This document shows positions 11,986 to 22,116 of a stretch of 64,000 nucleotides of DNA, piece by piece. The notes beneath the pieces are model-generated. The model searched no databases and had not been told where the DNA came from. It saw nothing but the letters and a program-made list of their open reading frames with translations. Made by a program: the position numbers and the translations under genes. The stretch's first letter is position 1. Each line of letters opens with the position of its first letter. The stretch lies in assembly GCA_973895155.1 (NCBI GenBank), contig OZ316893.1, positions 372,001 to 436,000 on the forward strand. The letters run 5' to 3'. Source of the DNA: Marsupella aquatica. Lineage: Eukaryota; Marchantiophyta.

Positions 11986-12767
11986 CGTAAAACAATTCCT
12001 CTCCAAGATATGCTATAAAGACAAACTTACTGGTTCACGGTGTGCATCACCGCTTCAATTTCAATCAGTGAACCCTTGTCACCATTGAAGACAGTACAGA
12101 GCACTCGCGAGTGGTATTTTGTGTTTTCTGGACTCTCCGTAGTGACAAGCGTCCAGGAGTACAACCGATGGTTCCCGTCAAAAACTGAGAACATCTTATC
12201 CTTCAGAACAAGAAAATCGGGGTCTGCCGCACATTCTTCCTTGAACTTTTTGTTTTCGGATATCCATATTGGATCCCAAGTATCATGAATTTCCTGTGTG
12301 CAAGTGAGCGTCACACCCTCAGCGTCCGTCGGCTGAACATAAAACCTCATTCCTATCGACGAATTGTATCCCATACCATGAAAAGAGTCTTTCAACTTGT
12401 CAATGGAGGAGCTATCTTTCTGCAAAGTGCGGACGACCTCCATGTGCACCAACCGACACAGCGGAATCCTAGGAGGCTCCTTGTTAAACCCTCGGAAATC
12501 CTTCCTGAAGAACATGACATGTTTTGAAATAAGGTCGGTCTCCGAGAACGAGACATCTCCGATTGCAAATGTGTCAACATTCTCCATCCTTTTTCGTGTC
12601 GGCTTCAAAAACGAGTTACTTGAGATGGGAACTAAAGATGCGCTTGACCTCGTCACTCGACGTGTATACACTGAACCTGAAAATGAAGACTCAGAAGACT
12701 CGCAATAGCCACGATCACGGTCCCCAACAACACTATGCCCCCTCGACAAGGAGGGGACTGCATCCAT

Positions 12768-13692
12768 CGTCTACCGCGATGAGTGTTGTACGAACCGTCG
12801 TACACTACAAATCTCACGATCGAGTACTAAATCTTCGTACCAAATTAACACTTGATGGAGTATTATACCCGATTGATTAGTGCTATCTACCTCCATGTAA
12901 TCTATTAAAGAGACGTTACGATGAAATTGGGTATTACTTATCGTTAAAACAAAGCGACAATCTTAGAACTGTGACAGATATTAATGTAAAATCTGCTAAA
13001 CTGTTTTTGTGAAGATCGCGCTAATTGTAGTTACCGTTAAATATTACCGTTGACCAGACTACTAAAACTCGGCAATACATTGGTAGCGTCGGGCGCTAGT
13101 CAAACTTTACCCACATTGGCCAGTTTAATAGATAGCGCCAGGCGCTACCCATTCCGTGGTCTATTCATGTTTATGTTTTTGGTCCCAGTTTATGTGAAAT
13201 GTTTTGAAAATGAAGAACTTTAGGCGTACGAAGTTTAATTTCGTTCACATTTGGTCCTTAAATATGGTGTACCAATACTAGCGCCCAATGCTAGTACATA
13301 TGTCCCTGAATTGTGCTTCAATTTGGACGATATTGCATTTTTAGATACAAAATAGTAGACTTATTGGTGTCCATTGTAATGCTAGCGCCCGACGCTAGTC
13401 TGGTGTGTGATCAAATTCTAACCTTATAAATGATGGAATTTTTGGTAGCGCCAGGCGCTGCTGAAATCATGTGAATTATCTTGGTCTATATGTGTTCATT
13501 TTGACACAATAAATATCCCTGACACCCGCACTTACCGGGGCAAAAAGGACAAACTCTACATTTATGATTTCAACGGACACAATTCTATGTCGTATTCAAA
13601 CGACTTTTATAACGGTCAGTCGTCTTCACGCACTAGTATAAGCATTCCATTTGGGAGGAATTCGCTTCGTTGATTCCTTGATTTTCTCCACA
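12768..13692. promoter_or_regulatory. divergent promoter region between the two transposon genes
   Basis: This 925-bp spacer separates the two start codons (12767 minus, 13693 plus) and has no convincing ORF. It must contain the promoters and 5' UTRs of both genes. Five copies of the dispersed palindrome lie in its right half, at 13085-13459, the densest cluster in the element. I could not assign TATA boxes with confidence. Confidence 0.6.
13085..13459. repeat. cluster of five dispersed palindromes in the divergent promoter
   Basis: Copies at 13085-13097 (AGCGTCGGGCGCT), 13134-13146 and 13447-13459 (both AGCGCCAGGCGCT, perfect palindromes), 13280-13292 (AGCGCCCAATGCT) and 13384-13396 (AGCGCCCGACGCT). 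Those at 13278-13294 and 13382-13398 extend to CTAG...CTAG, giving a 17-bp palindrome frame. Most are flanked by T on the left and A on the right. They occur in both orientations of the asymmetric variants. Confidence 0.88.
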
Positions 13693-15727
13693 ATGTCTCG
13701 CTCAATTGTAATTACACGTGCTTGTACTGGAGACGTTGTCAAGATCCCCGTGCAAGTTTCTGATGCTTACAAGCAAGTTAGTGAAACCTACCTTTGTGGG
13801 AGATTTGATTTGAGGATAAATGATATTGAGTCCATTGTTCCGCAGGAATCGACGAGTGGAGAACTTCAACGGGCTGCGGCTTTCGATGTAGATGAGGGAG
13901 TACGCTTTTGGCATATGAATATTGGGCTTAGTTACACGCTTAATGTCAGACGTGTTGCTCTGGAACCAGCAGTTGGGAACATTCCTGTTGTTGTTGTTGA
14001 CATATCTGACAGTGAAGATGGTGATGTTGCACCCACTCCTCCATCGCAGTACAAAGTTCCGGTTCCCGCTTTTGTTAAGGATGAGCCGGTGGCTACCTCC
14101 GGAGTTGGTCATAAAGTCTACCGGAGGAGTGCAATGGACGCCTTACTCAAGGCCATGGGACATAGTGAACTGTCAAGATTTATCTCGGCAGGGGACTTCC
14201 GGCATGAGCAAGTTCCTTGTTTGCCAGACAAGTACAACGGAAATGTTGTATTTGAACTGCCTCCCATTGAGGGAACGCTCTCCAAGGGATCTAGACTTCG
14301 TGACATGGACCGTGCTAAAGATTGTTACATTTGGACCCAAATTTTTCCGACAACTGCGAACGTGCATCCAAAGAAACATTGGGAATTTGGTAAGGTTACG
14401 TGTACCGGGTTCATCGAGTGCAGGAACAAGTCTTGTGAGTACTTTCAACGAAAGAAAAGATGCAATGCAAAGGCCTGGCATGGTGCTCCTAAACTCAGTG
14501 GCCAGCACATGGTGGGTTCGTTGATTGAAGAGGGTGGTGTAGTCTGTCACTATTGTGAGCAGATTCCTTTCTGTGTGAAGTCTTGCCCTGCTCGGTTGTT
14601 TTATATGTACCCTCATGTCCTTCTTGATACAGAGACCTGTAGTCACATGTCTCGGGTCGCAATTCATATAGGTGAGCATAACCATCCGAGTAGGAAAGTT
14701 TTCTCGAGGAGCGCTGAGAAGATAGCTGAGGATTTGATAAGAAGAAATCATGAAGCCAATCCTCTAGCAAAGTCGGATGGTATTTTGAATTCCGCAACCG
14801 GTTTGCTCATGAAAGCTCTTTGCGAAAACGTCGACGACATAGTAGATATTGAAGAAATGGAGATTTCGAAGTCTCTCATGGTACTGTCTACCCCCCATAA
14901 ATTTGCATCGCTTTGTCGAAGCGTTGGAATGGACCAGGCTGGTCGCGGTGAGTTAGATTTCCTATCTCGGATGCAAAGGTCAAATAACATTTCTTTCCTC
15001 CAAAGGTACCTCCTGCCGGGTCAGGGTTGTGTAGCAGATAGGCCCCATATATTCAAAATGACAGTCAAGGGTCATGGATCTGGTGTAGATCTTCTCCGGC
15101 AAATGCAACCCGGCGGAAGATTGGAAGGAGCTTGGGTGAGTTTTGATGTGATGAAGCGAGTGACAACCGACTGGTTTACTTTCAGTGCACACGTTTACGA
15201 TCACAACTTCCGAGCTCTTTGTACAATCTTCACATGCAAACTAAAAGCTGAAGACACAGAGTCCTTTGAGAAAGCGTGGAGAATTATGATTGAGGTTTGT
15301 AAGGAAAATGGGTTACCGGACGTTGTCATTCAAGGTTTTATGGCTGACAATGCTCAGGCTGGATGGATTGTTGTTCGCAATGTCTTTTTTGGAGGGCACC
15401 CAGACCCTGAACGTGAATGCTCTGATGCATTTCACTTTTACCAGTCTTTCCATCGACACTCTACAGAAGGAGTTCTTGAGGGTAAGCAACCAGAACATCG
15501 GCAACTATGGGAGAAACTACGGAATGCTCCAATGTTTGTTGCGGCGTACCAAGTTTTGAGGGAGATCGTGTTGTGGTGGCAAGCGGGAAACTATGTCCCA
15601 GGAAAGTTGATGATGTTGCAGAGTTGGATATCTTGGTGGGTTGTTCGATGGCGTCAGTGGGGGAATTTCATTTGTGTGGTAAGTTTTCCTGATGCTTTTA
15701 TTAGTCAATCCTCAGTGTGTTTATACT

Positions 15728-15843
15728 AGTGCCAAGCGCTGCTTTAATTTTCACTCAGTAAACCTTCAAACATTACAGAAAACAAAACTTGTACCGATAA
15801 ACCTTCTTTTATTATCTCCTACTCATTGCTAGCGCTTGGCACT
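15728..15843. repeat. two dispersed palindromes in the transposase intron
   Basis: Copies at 15728-15740 (AGTGCCAAGCGCT) and 15831-15843 (AGCGCTTGGCACT) lie inside the 210-bp intron 15679-15888. They are exact reverse complements of each other, about 100 bp apart, so the intron RNA could fold between them as well as within each. Confidence 0.82.
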
Positions 15844-17064
15844 ACTTATACAAAAGAAGTAAATTTTGTTTTGACGGTTTTATTGCAGAGCAAAAGTGCA
15901 GAAGAAGGTGCGCTCATTCCAAACTGTATCGGGTCAGAGTCAAGGCACGCCTCCATGAAAGCATGGGCTACCAAAAAAATGATGGGTCTTTTTGAAGCAT
16001 GCAAAGTTGATCAAAATCGAGCTTTGTCACAAGTTGCGGGTTACAGCGCATATCGGAAGGGACTCAATAGAGGGAAGGGGCCAACTATCTGGGAATGAGC
16101 ATTCCGATCCGCAGACCAATCTGGTTCACCCAGGTTATTTGAAGAAGCAACCAACATGATTCTTTCCAACGCTGCTGATTTGGATCTGGATATGAGCTCT
16201 CCTCTGAATGGAGATATTGTCACAAAGTCGGTTAAGAGGAAGGGACTCGCAATTGGGATTGTCTCGCCACAAGACTCCCATCGGCATGACACCATTCTCA
16301 TCACTACACCAAATACTCAAGGGTTCAAACGAAAGAATCTCAACAACACTGCCTTCACGTCCTTTTCCGCAAATGTAATAGATCCCATAGTCGACCTTGG
16401 CGGGAGCGACACTTCAACGAATGGAAGTGATTCCCTCGCGAACACCCCTGGAGCCAGAGGAACAGCAACACCATCGCAACCCCCACTCGGTGCTCCGGCT
16501 GTTCTTCAACGTTTGCCGACACAGTCATCTCCTTTGGAAATGGACATTCCTAGAGGGACCTGGCATTTGCGGCGGACGGACAAATATGGGGCAGGGCCTC
16601 AGTGCAATGGGACTTTGCATGGAAATTCTGAGAGGGATGAGTGTCGAAATTGTGTCAAAAAAGTTGGGTTCTATTCGGCAGTAGGTGTTGTCGGCATCGT
16701 TGTCAATGGACATCGAGTTTTCAAAGGCACACCCATTGCAGAAATGATATGGTTTTGCAAAAACAAAACATGCTACAAGAGCCGCCCGCATCATGGTGTT
16801 GAACGCCTTCCTCCTATGCCGGATATCTTGCCTATTGTGAAAGGGACCAACCTGTCACCTGACGAGGTAGAGTTCCTTCAAGCACAGGTAGTCTTGATGG
16901 TCCAAACGAGGTGTTTACAAAAGGCAGTAAACAGCAAACAGAAAACTATAACAGGAACTGGTAACAGCAAAATTTCCTGTTTTGGGAGCACATTTCTCCT
17001 GGTATTGTGGCAAAATTAAAAAATCCGTTCCTAAAATACTGATAATTATGCGATGCCGAATACT

Positions 17065-17078
17065 AGCGCCGGGAGTCT
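17065..17078. repeat. degenerate dispersed palindrome near the transposase 3' end
   Basis: CTAGCGCCGGGAGTCT has a perfect left half (AGCGCC) and a degraded right half. It lies where the last intron of the transposase gene seems to end and is the rightmost family member I found. Confidence 0.5.
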
Positions 17079-17299
17079 ATAACAACTATGATGTGATCGG
17101 GATGTATAGAGAAGCTCTTCGTATAGATTCATGTTATTTGATGAAGAGAATGCCTTTGATGTACCCTGAGAGACAACTGAGGTGCCTACCATACTCCAGA
17201 GGATCCCCACGCCAAGCTAAGCTGATAGAGGTTACTCAGAACCGAATTGTTACCCTTGTGGAGTTACTAGAACCAGAGGACATCCGACAGCAAGCTTGA

Positions 17300-18440
17300 A
17301 GAAGTCTCTAAGTGTTTTTAGTTAGTTTTAAGAGTAGTGCATCTTATCTGATTTTTAGAAATGTGTTCTAGAGCTTTAAAAGCTGTCATACTTATTTAGC
17401 ATGTAGTCTGTACTTAGGAAAACCTTCTGGCAAAATTTGAGGCTTTTCTGAGCTACGAGTAGGAAGTTAAAAATAGTTGAAATTGCCAAGTCATTACTTT
17501 TGTCGCAATTACGAGTTACGACTTAGCTTTTACTAGTTTAAGAGTTACTAGTTTCCGATTACGAGTTCCGATAGACAGCCGATTACGAGTTAATAGTTAC
17601 TAGTTACGAGTTCATACTTAGCCATTTTTCCGGCTTTTCACTTACTGAATCGCCATTTTAAAATTTTGAGGGGTATGAAGAGGCATGTCTCTTCGACCCT
17701 GTGACCTCTCACTCAGTAGATTTTTACTATAAGACCCCTCTACCACTAGTGTAGATGATGGTAAAGTTTAGCAATTTCTGCCTTTCCTTGGTGTTCTGCC
17801 AGTTGATCATGAATGTTAAGAGTTCGAGATCAAGCTTGACACCAGGAGAAGACTTTCCTCCTTCTTGTGGTTTAATCATTTGAATAAATCATGGGAAGTA
17901 AAATCCCTTTTGTGTAAATCTTATGAGATATGATGACAGATTCCTCTTTGGTGACTCATTACAATCTCCTGAGTTCTTGAAGTTAACTCATTGAGTTTAA
18001 GTCTTATTTGAAATTGATGGATTTTCTTTCATGTTGCTTAGTACCATCTAAATGTTGAAGTAGCTACCTTTTAGATTTTATCTGAGTACCACTTAGAAAG
18101 AAAGGATAAGACATGTTGACGGCATTTTAAAAGAGTACTCTAGTAAGCAATTTAGATCTGAAAAGCAATATGGATTTGTATCATTAAGTCTTTTCATTTT
18201 GACTTATGTCTAAGGAGTAACCTTGGTCTATTCCAGACTCCCTTAGCATACTTTGAGATATTTTTCCTTGTGTTTTGTTAATCATTCCCTTTTCATTAAT
18301 TTATGGTTACATGATGCTGAGTTGTCATTAAAAAACACTCACCGCTGGGGAGCGATCTTCAAAATACCTTAGTAAAGTAATCAATCCTGATTACTATGTG
18401 TTAAAGAGAGTTCTTCAACTCTCATTTGTGTTTTTATGTA
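17300..18440. other. gene-free stretch with a short TTACGAG repeat cluster
   Basis: AT-rich, with no ORF that looks coding. It contains the degenerate repeat cluster at 17508-17613, listed separately. This may be the right flank of the DNA transposon; I could not find a terminal inverted repeat here matching the left side near 8261-8400. Confidence 0.6.
17508..17613. repeat. degenerate TTACGAGTT / ACTAGTT minisatellite
   Basis: Within about 105 bp the words ATTACGAGTT, TTACTAGTT and TTCCGATTACGAGTT recur several times with small changes. Period is irregular, near 10-16 bp. An isolated CTACGAG occurs shortly before, at about 17452. Confidence 0.65.
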
Positions 18441-19930
18441 TCAAATCAACCCATCTTGTTCTTTACGGGAACGAATACCGAGTTTGAAGACCTTTAAGTG
18501 TGTTTTTGGTTCTTCATAGCAAACTACACTTCCATTGCTGGATTCCACCAAGAGTCCAGGAAAAAAACATGATTGGCGTATTCGATGTTTAGCCCAACGC
18601 CGCCTGAAAGCAAGGACATCAGAATGACACTCACCTGCACGGCAAAGAAACATGTAAGAAACAGGCCGGTCAATTGAGTTGGTTTGATAGTTCATTTGAA
18701 CGACCCTAAACCTTGAAGTACGGTGGTGTAGTTGCCCTACGTACACACCTCCGGGCACGTCCTGAACTCCTCCATCAGCACGGCACGCCCCAGTGGCCCC
18801 AAGGACCAATGAAACCTCCTGTACTGGATGCCAGCTTTCTCCAGGCAGTCCACTGCAATCTTGAATTTGTTTTATTGTCTGGTCGAAAGAAGGCCCACGC
18901 ACGGGCCCTCGGCACTGACATGGAACATGGTAGTTTCATTCAGCACCAACTTGCATTCCGTGAGCACATGTCCGACCTCCGCGAGCACATGTCCGACCAT
19001 GTTCTTTGTTGCTGCTCCAATTTGAAAGCAAACACTCCACTACAATCTTGAATTTGTTTTATTTGATCGTAGACAACTTGCATGCAGTCTGGCATCTTGC
19101 TGCCCATTGACGACGAATTGGCCGCCTGATCGTAGTGAATGGTTTGCGTGGTATGCCCAGATCTTTCCCCACACAAACGTCCGTCTGAATGCTCCTTGTC
19201 ATCGGACGACCCGGTCTCCACATGCTTGCACACATCTCCCTCCGTGACGCTCTGGCCCCGCATCTCTGCTTCACTAGCACTCTGCCTACTGCGCGTCTCA
19301 CTTTCGTCTGCACTCCTGGGTTTTTGAACTAGATCCCTCATGGACTACCCACTGTGAAGGAGCAATCGCGTTACAGCCGTGCCACAGTAACAGGGATAAC
19401 GTTTCGTTCTCGGAAGCTTATCATCTGACAAATGCTTCCTCAACGCCACTATCTCACCCTTCAAGCAGTCCCACACAAAATGAGCCCAGTCTAGCTTGAA
19501 AGTTGGACATTCAACATCCTGGGCCCGAACCTCTTCCGGGATTGTACTCCACCAGGAAGCCCAATATACCCACATGTCCTTCCCGGTTACCTGGGTGGGC
19601 TTTGTTTTCCCAAAAGTAGCTTGTTTACAACCTTCACAGGCTCCTGCCAACTCCCGAACACATCCGATAGGGTATCCAAACTCCAAGGGTTTGTGTGGTT
19701 CCGAGGCACAATGCTCGAACGCCCATGAATTTTGAAAATGTCCAAATTGCCCGTTGGGCAAATGGAATGCAGCTCGCACTGTTTCTTTGTCAAATTTCAG
19801 CAACGCACCCCGGAACATGCAGCTGTCGGTGTCTGGGTCAAATGCTTGGACAAATTCTGTAACTCCAACAATCGCCACCCGCGGCCATTCCAACTGAAAT
19901 GCCTCGATCCAGTACCAGGAGAGGTTTATA
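18441..19930 (-). pseudogene. plant-mobile-domain-like gene remnant
   Basis: From about 19930 down, a coding-like minus-strand frame contains VTEFVQAFDPDTDSCMFRG and FDKETVRAAFHLP. This is the same layout as the LEFVGSWEPET / LTPKVIAEVFGLP region of the gypsy ORF2, and typical of plant mobile-domain proteins (an EF.....RG...F....I...F.LP pattern). An in-frame TAG at 19345-19347 interrupts it; the frame then continues to 18940 with a polar, coiled-coil-prone tail. Below 18940 the sequence looks coding in mixed frames, and a segment around IKQIQDCSG occurs twice (near 18870 and 19055). No start codon is evident; the reading frame runs into the divergent remnant at 19899. Function unknown. Confidence 0.5.
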
Positions 19931-22116
19931 CGAAGTAGGCACTCTGTTCGGAATCAAAGGGACAGTGGGGGCACTCCCAACCACAGCAGCCGTGACTCAC
20001 TACAGTCAGGAAGAAGCGATGAAGTTCTTGGGCTCCGACACAGATTTCGTAGCAGGGATTCGGACGGGGAAGGTCCATTACGGAACAATAAATGTCCAAT
20101 AATGAAGAGGTGCTGAAGTATGTCGAGTTCTTTACAAAGGGGGTGATGCTTGAGAGTGTCTATGACCATAGCACCGTGGAGCAAATCACATTAGCGGCCA
20201 AGGTGCTGAAGGGAGAGCTGCATCCGCTGCAAGTATGGAAGGCAGGAGTCCTTCAGAAGACTAATGTGACGGTCATTCCTGCATACCCTGCATACCTTGC
20301 ATACCCTTGGTTGGTAGCGTATGGGCTCGCTTGGGTAACGAAGCAAATGATTGGGCTGAAGAGAGGTGTGGTATTGGATGCATTCCACGGCATCATCCCT
20401 TATATGCATTTTAGCCTGGCAAGGGGTCAGCAGCAAGTAGCCGCTGGAGATATGGTGCAAGCCAGCAGTGGTAGCCATGTCGAAGTGGCCCAAGCCCAGG
20501 ACGAGTGCACGGTGGGTGCCCCCGGAGAGAGCAGTGTTGTCCAAGGAAATGGGTCCGACGGAGAAGAGACCAAAGAGGTTCATGGAGGGCAAATGGGAAG
20601 ATTTCCCCGACAGAAGAAAACCGCACGATGCATATGGCTGACGGCGAGAACAGCCCGGTTAGGGGAAGAAGCGGCAGTAGCAGGTGAAAGATTGAGTGTT
20701 TTATAGAAGCAGAAGGAAGAGATTCGAATGGAGAAGGAAGCGCTCCAACAACAGTTGGGTAAGCAACAGCAGGAGAACCTTAGGAGGGAAGAGGAGGAAG
20801 AGATGGATAGAAAGCGAGAGGAAGTCATGTTGCGCATTCTGGAGGAACAGTTGCGGGCAAAAATGAATCACTCCTCCCGAAGCTGGGAGTCGGGCGAGGA
20901 GTTCAGGTTAGATTTCGTAAAGAACGGGGAAGACGGAATGGTGAAAAGTATAACAGACACTGAGGTGGCCAGGGACGTGAATAATTTATGAACCCAAGTA
21001 GAGAAGGCGGTTCGGACGATGGAGCACCTAGCAAACAAGAACCAACAACTCCGAGAAGTAGGCGATGCCAATCTAGAACAGCAGCTACATGAGGTACGTA
21101 ACTTTTCCATTCGGAAATGGGAATGCCGCAACGGGTTCTCGGACTATGAGGACTTCTACTTCCGACTGGGAGGGAGAGCCAATGGCCGAGTGATGGGTAT
21201 CCTTCTCTCCAAATTGGACCGAGAGTTTGACAATGCCGATGGGATCTGGACCCTTCCGGAGATCACGGACCCAAACCCGGAACTTGTACCACGCAAAAGA
21301 CAGCGGGCTCACAGTTTATCGTTAATGGAAGCCATCTTCCCGATCATTCCGGCTATCATGAGAAAATGGGCCGCGAGGGAAGTAAGAGTTAGCAAAGGCG
21401 CATACACCTTACCACGTCTCGCCACATTTTTATATTTTAGCCGAGTGGAGGGAGCCTTTTCGGCCTTTACATTCGGAATCAGTTCGCATGTCGGATGAGT
21501 TTTGTAGGTCTTACCGTCCTGCCTCAGGTGGCTCATGAGGCAATGTCCCATTTTCATAGTATGAAGAAGGAGCCTCTTGTTTTAGCTAGTGAGCTGGACA
21601 ACCTACAGCGGTTAGACGGGTTCCCATTTCCCGCGGCGGACTTGGAGCACCATTCTCCGTCCCAGACGAGTTGGTGGGAAGATCTGATGCCCACGGAAGA
21701 TCTGATGAGGTGGATGGAAAGATCTGTTCAGTCTAGAGAAGTAGGAGCGTATTTCGGCCCATACGTGGGGTGGGCACCAAGAGAACCGCCAGCAGGGTTT
21801 TTAAGAGAGGAAGCAGGACCAGGTCGCCACGGAGTATGGGGGGGTGTACATCGAGGGGACCACACGACAGATCTACTACTCGATCTGGCACCATCACCCT
21901 GCCATAGGAATTAGTATGCCGGGAGCAGAAATGGTAGGCGATGAAGCGCATCACGTACCAATGATGAAGTGGGTGAGCGATATTCACAAAAGGAAGATCA
22001 ATCGACCAGTGCTACTGGATCCCCGGATCTTTAAATGGTATTGCCTAGCACGGAGTCTGAAACAATTGTTGATAGGAAATAGTAGAGCTGCAGAGGTCAA
22101 GATTGGGCGAGATTGA
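19899..22116 (+). pseudogene. paralogue of the 35293-37335 gene, with frameshifts
   Basis: Three or more frames together match the gene at 37335-35293. 19899-20102 has LFGIKGTVGALP, GKVHYGTINVQ (paralogue LFGILGLVPSQLP-like, GKIQYGTV). 20092-20706 has KYVEFFTKGVM and GELHPLQVWKAGVLQK (paralogue KYIEFFTKWVM, GELHPLQVWKAELLQK). 20728-21498 is an E/K/Q-rich coiled coil with HLANKNQQLREVGDANLEQQ matching HMGQENQQLRLANETNLRY. Coding-like sequence continues through 21495-21914 and 21844-22116 in shifted frames. Frames change near 20095, 20705, 20990, 21490 and 21850, so it is inactive unless some breaks are introns. Function unknown. Confidence 0.6.

Larger units (their letters stand above)
8628..12767 (-). 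pseudogene. ParB-like / N6-N4 DNA methyltransferase-like protein, five exons, decayed
   Basis: Proposed exons, read right to left: 12767-12031, 11935-10602, 10400-9694, 9604-9089 and 8898-8628. All have GT-AG borders and their phases agree, giving about 1,187 codons. Exon 1 holds a ParB/sulfiredoxin-like signature (SIDKLKDSFHGMG, then FSVFDGNHRLYSW near residues 205-217). Exons 2-3 carry basic stretches (KKRRKS, RKKRKR) that could be nuclear signals. Exon 4 matches the C-terminal half of N6/N4 DNA methylases (IDWTVGSGSSFVAG, then RFVIGLENQ), the SAM-binding motif I region. I find no clear [D/N]PP[Y/F] catalytic motif upstream. The C-terminus is acidic and Ser-rich. Damage: TAG at 11311-11313, TAA at 10717-10719 and one extra base near 9476. 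The reading frame continues sensibly past each. The role is unknown; ParB plus methylase pairings are typical of phage and bacterial proteins. Confidence 0.6.
13693..17299 (+). pseudogene. MULE-like DDE transposase with zinc-binding domains, spliced, one nonsense codon
   Basis: First ATG at 13693. Exon 1 runs to 15678 (donor GTAAGT) and exon 2 starts at 15889 after TTGCAG, in phase. Residues about 240-340 hold Cys-rich motifs and a C...HNH unit (CPARLFYMYP to HIGEHNHP), like WRKY-GCM1-type fingers of MuDR-type transposases. The catalytic core looks like D485 (SFDVMK), D552 (MADNAQAG) and E679 (GSESRHASMKAW, exon 2); the 67 and 127 spacings fit Mutator-like enzymes. A CNGTL/CRNC/CKNKTC zinc-ribbon-like segment follows at 16610-16780. 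An in-frame TGA at 16096-16098 (probably from CGA) interrupts exon 2, yet coding-like sequence continues in the same frame to about 16960. A further exon ending at TGA 17297-17299 is likely; its acceptor is unclear. The exact transposase subfamily is not certain. Confidence 0.68.
8400..17300. mobile_element. MULE-like DNA transposon with divergent transposase and ParB/methyltransferase-like genes
   Basis: Two multi-exon genes diverge from a shared 925-bp spacer: a minus-strand ParB/DNA-methyltransferase-like gene and a plus-strand DDE transposase-like gene. Copies of the palindrome AGCGCCNGGCGCT run from 8430 to about 17078, in non-coding parts only, and mark the element's extent. I could not identify terminal inverted repeats or target-site duplications, so the ends are approximate. 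Both genes carry in-frame nonsense codons and the minus gene also a 1-nt frameshift, so this copy looks inactive. The gypsy LTR ends at 8260, just left of it. Confidence 0.62.

Noticed and set aside
10717-16098. Stop-codon reassignment or RNA editing to explain in-frame stops in the transposon genes
   Set aside because: All three stop codons are involved, and nearby genes use normal stops. U-to-C editing as a rescue is known from plant organelles, not nuclear genes. Cytosine deamination is simpler.
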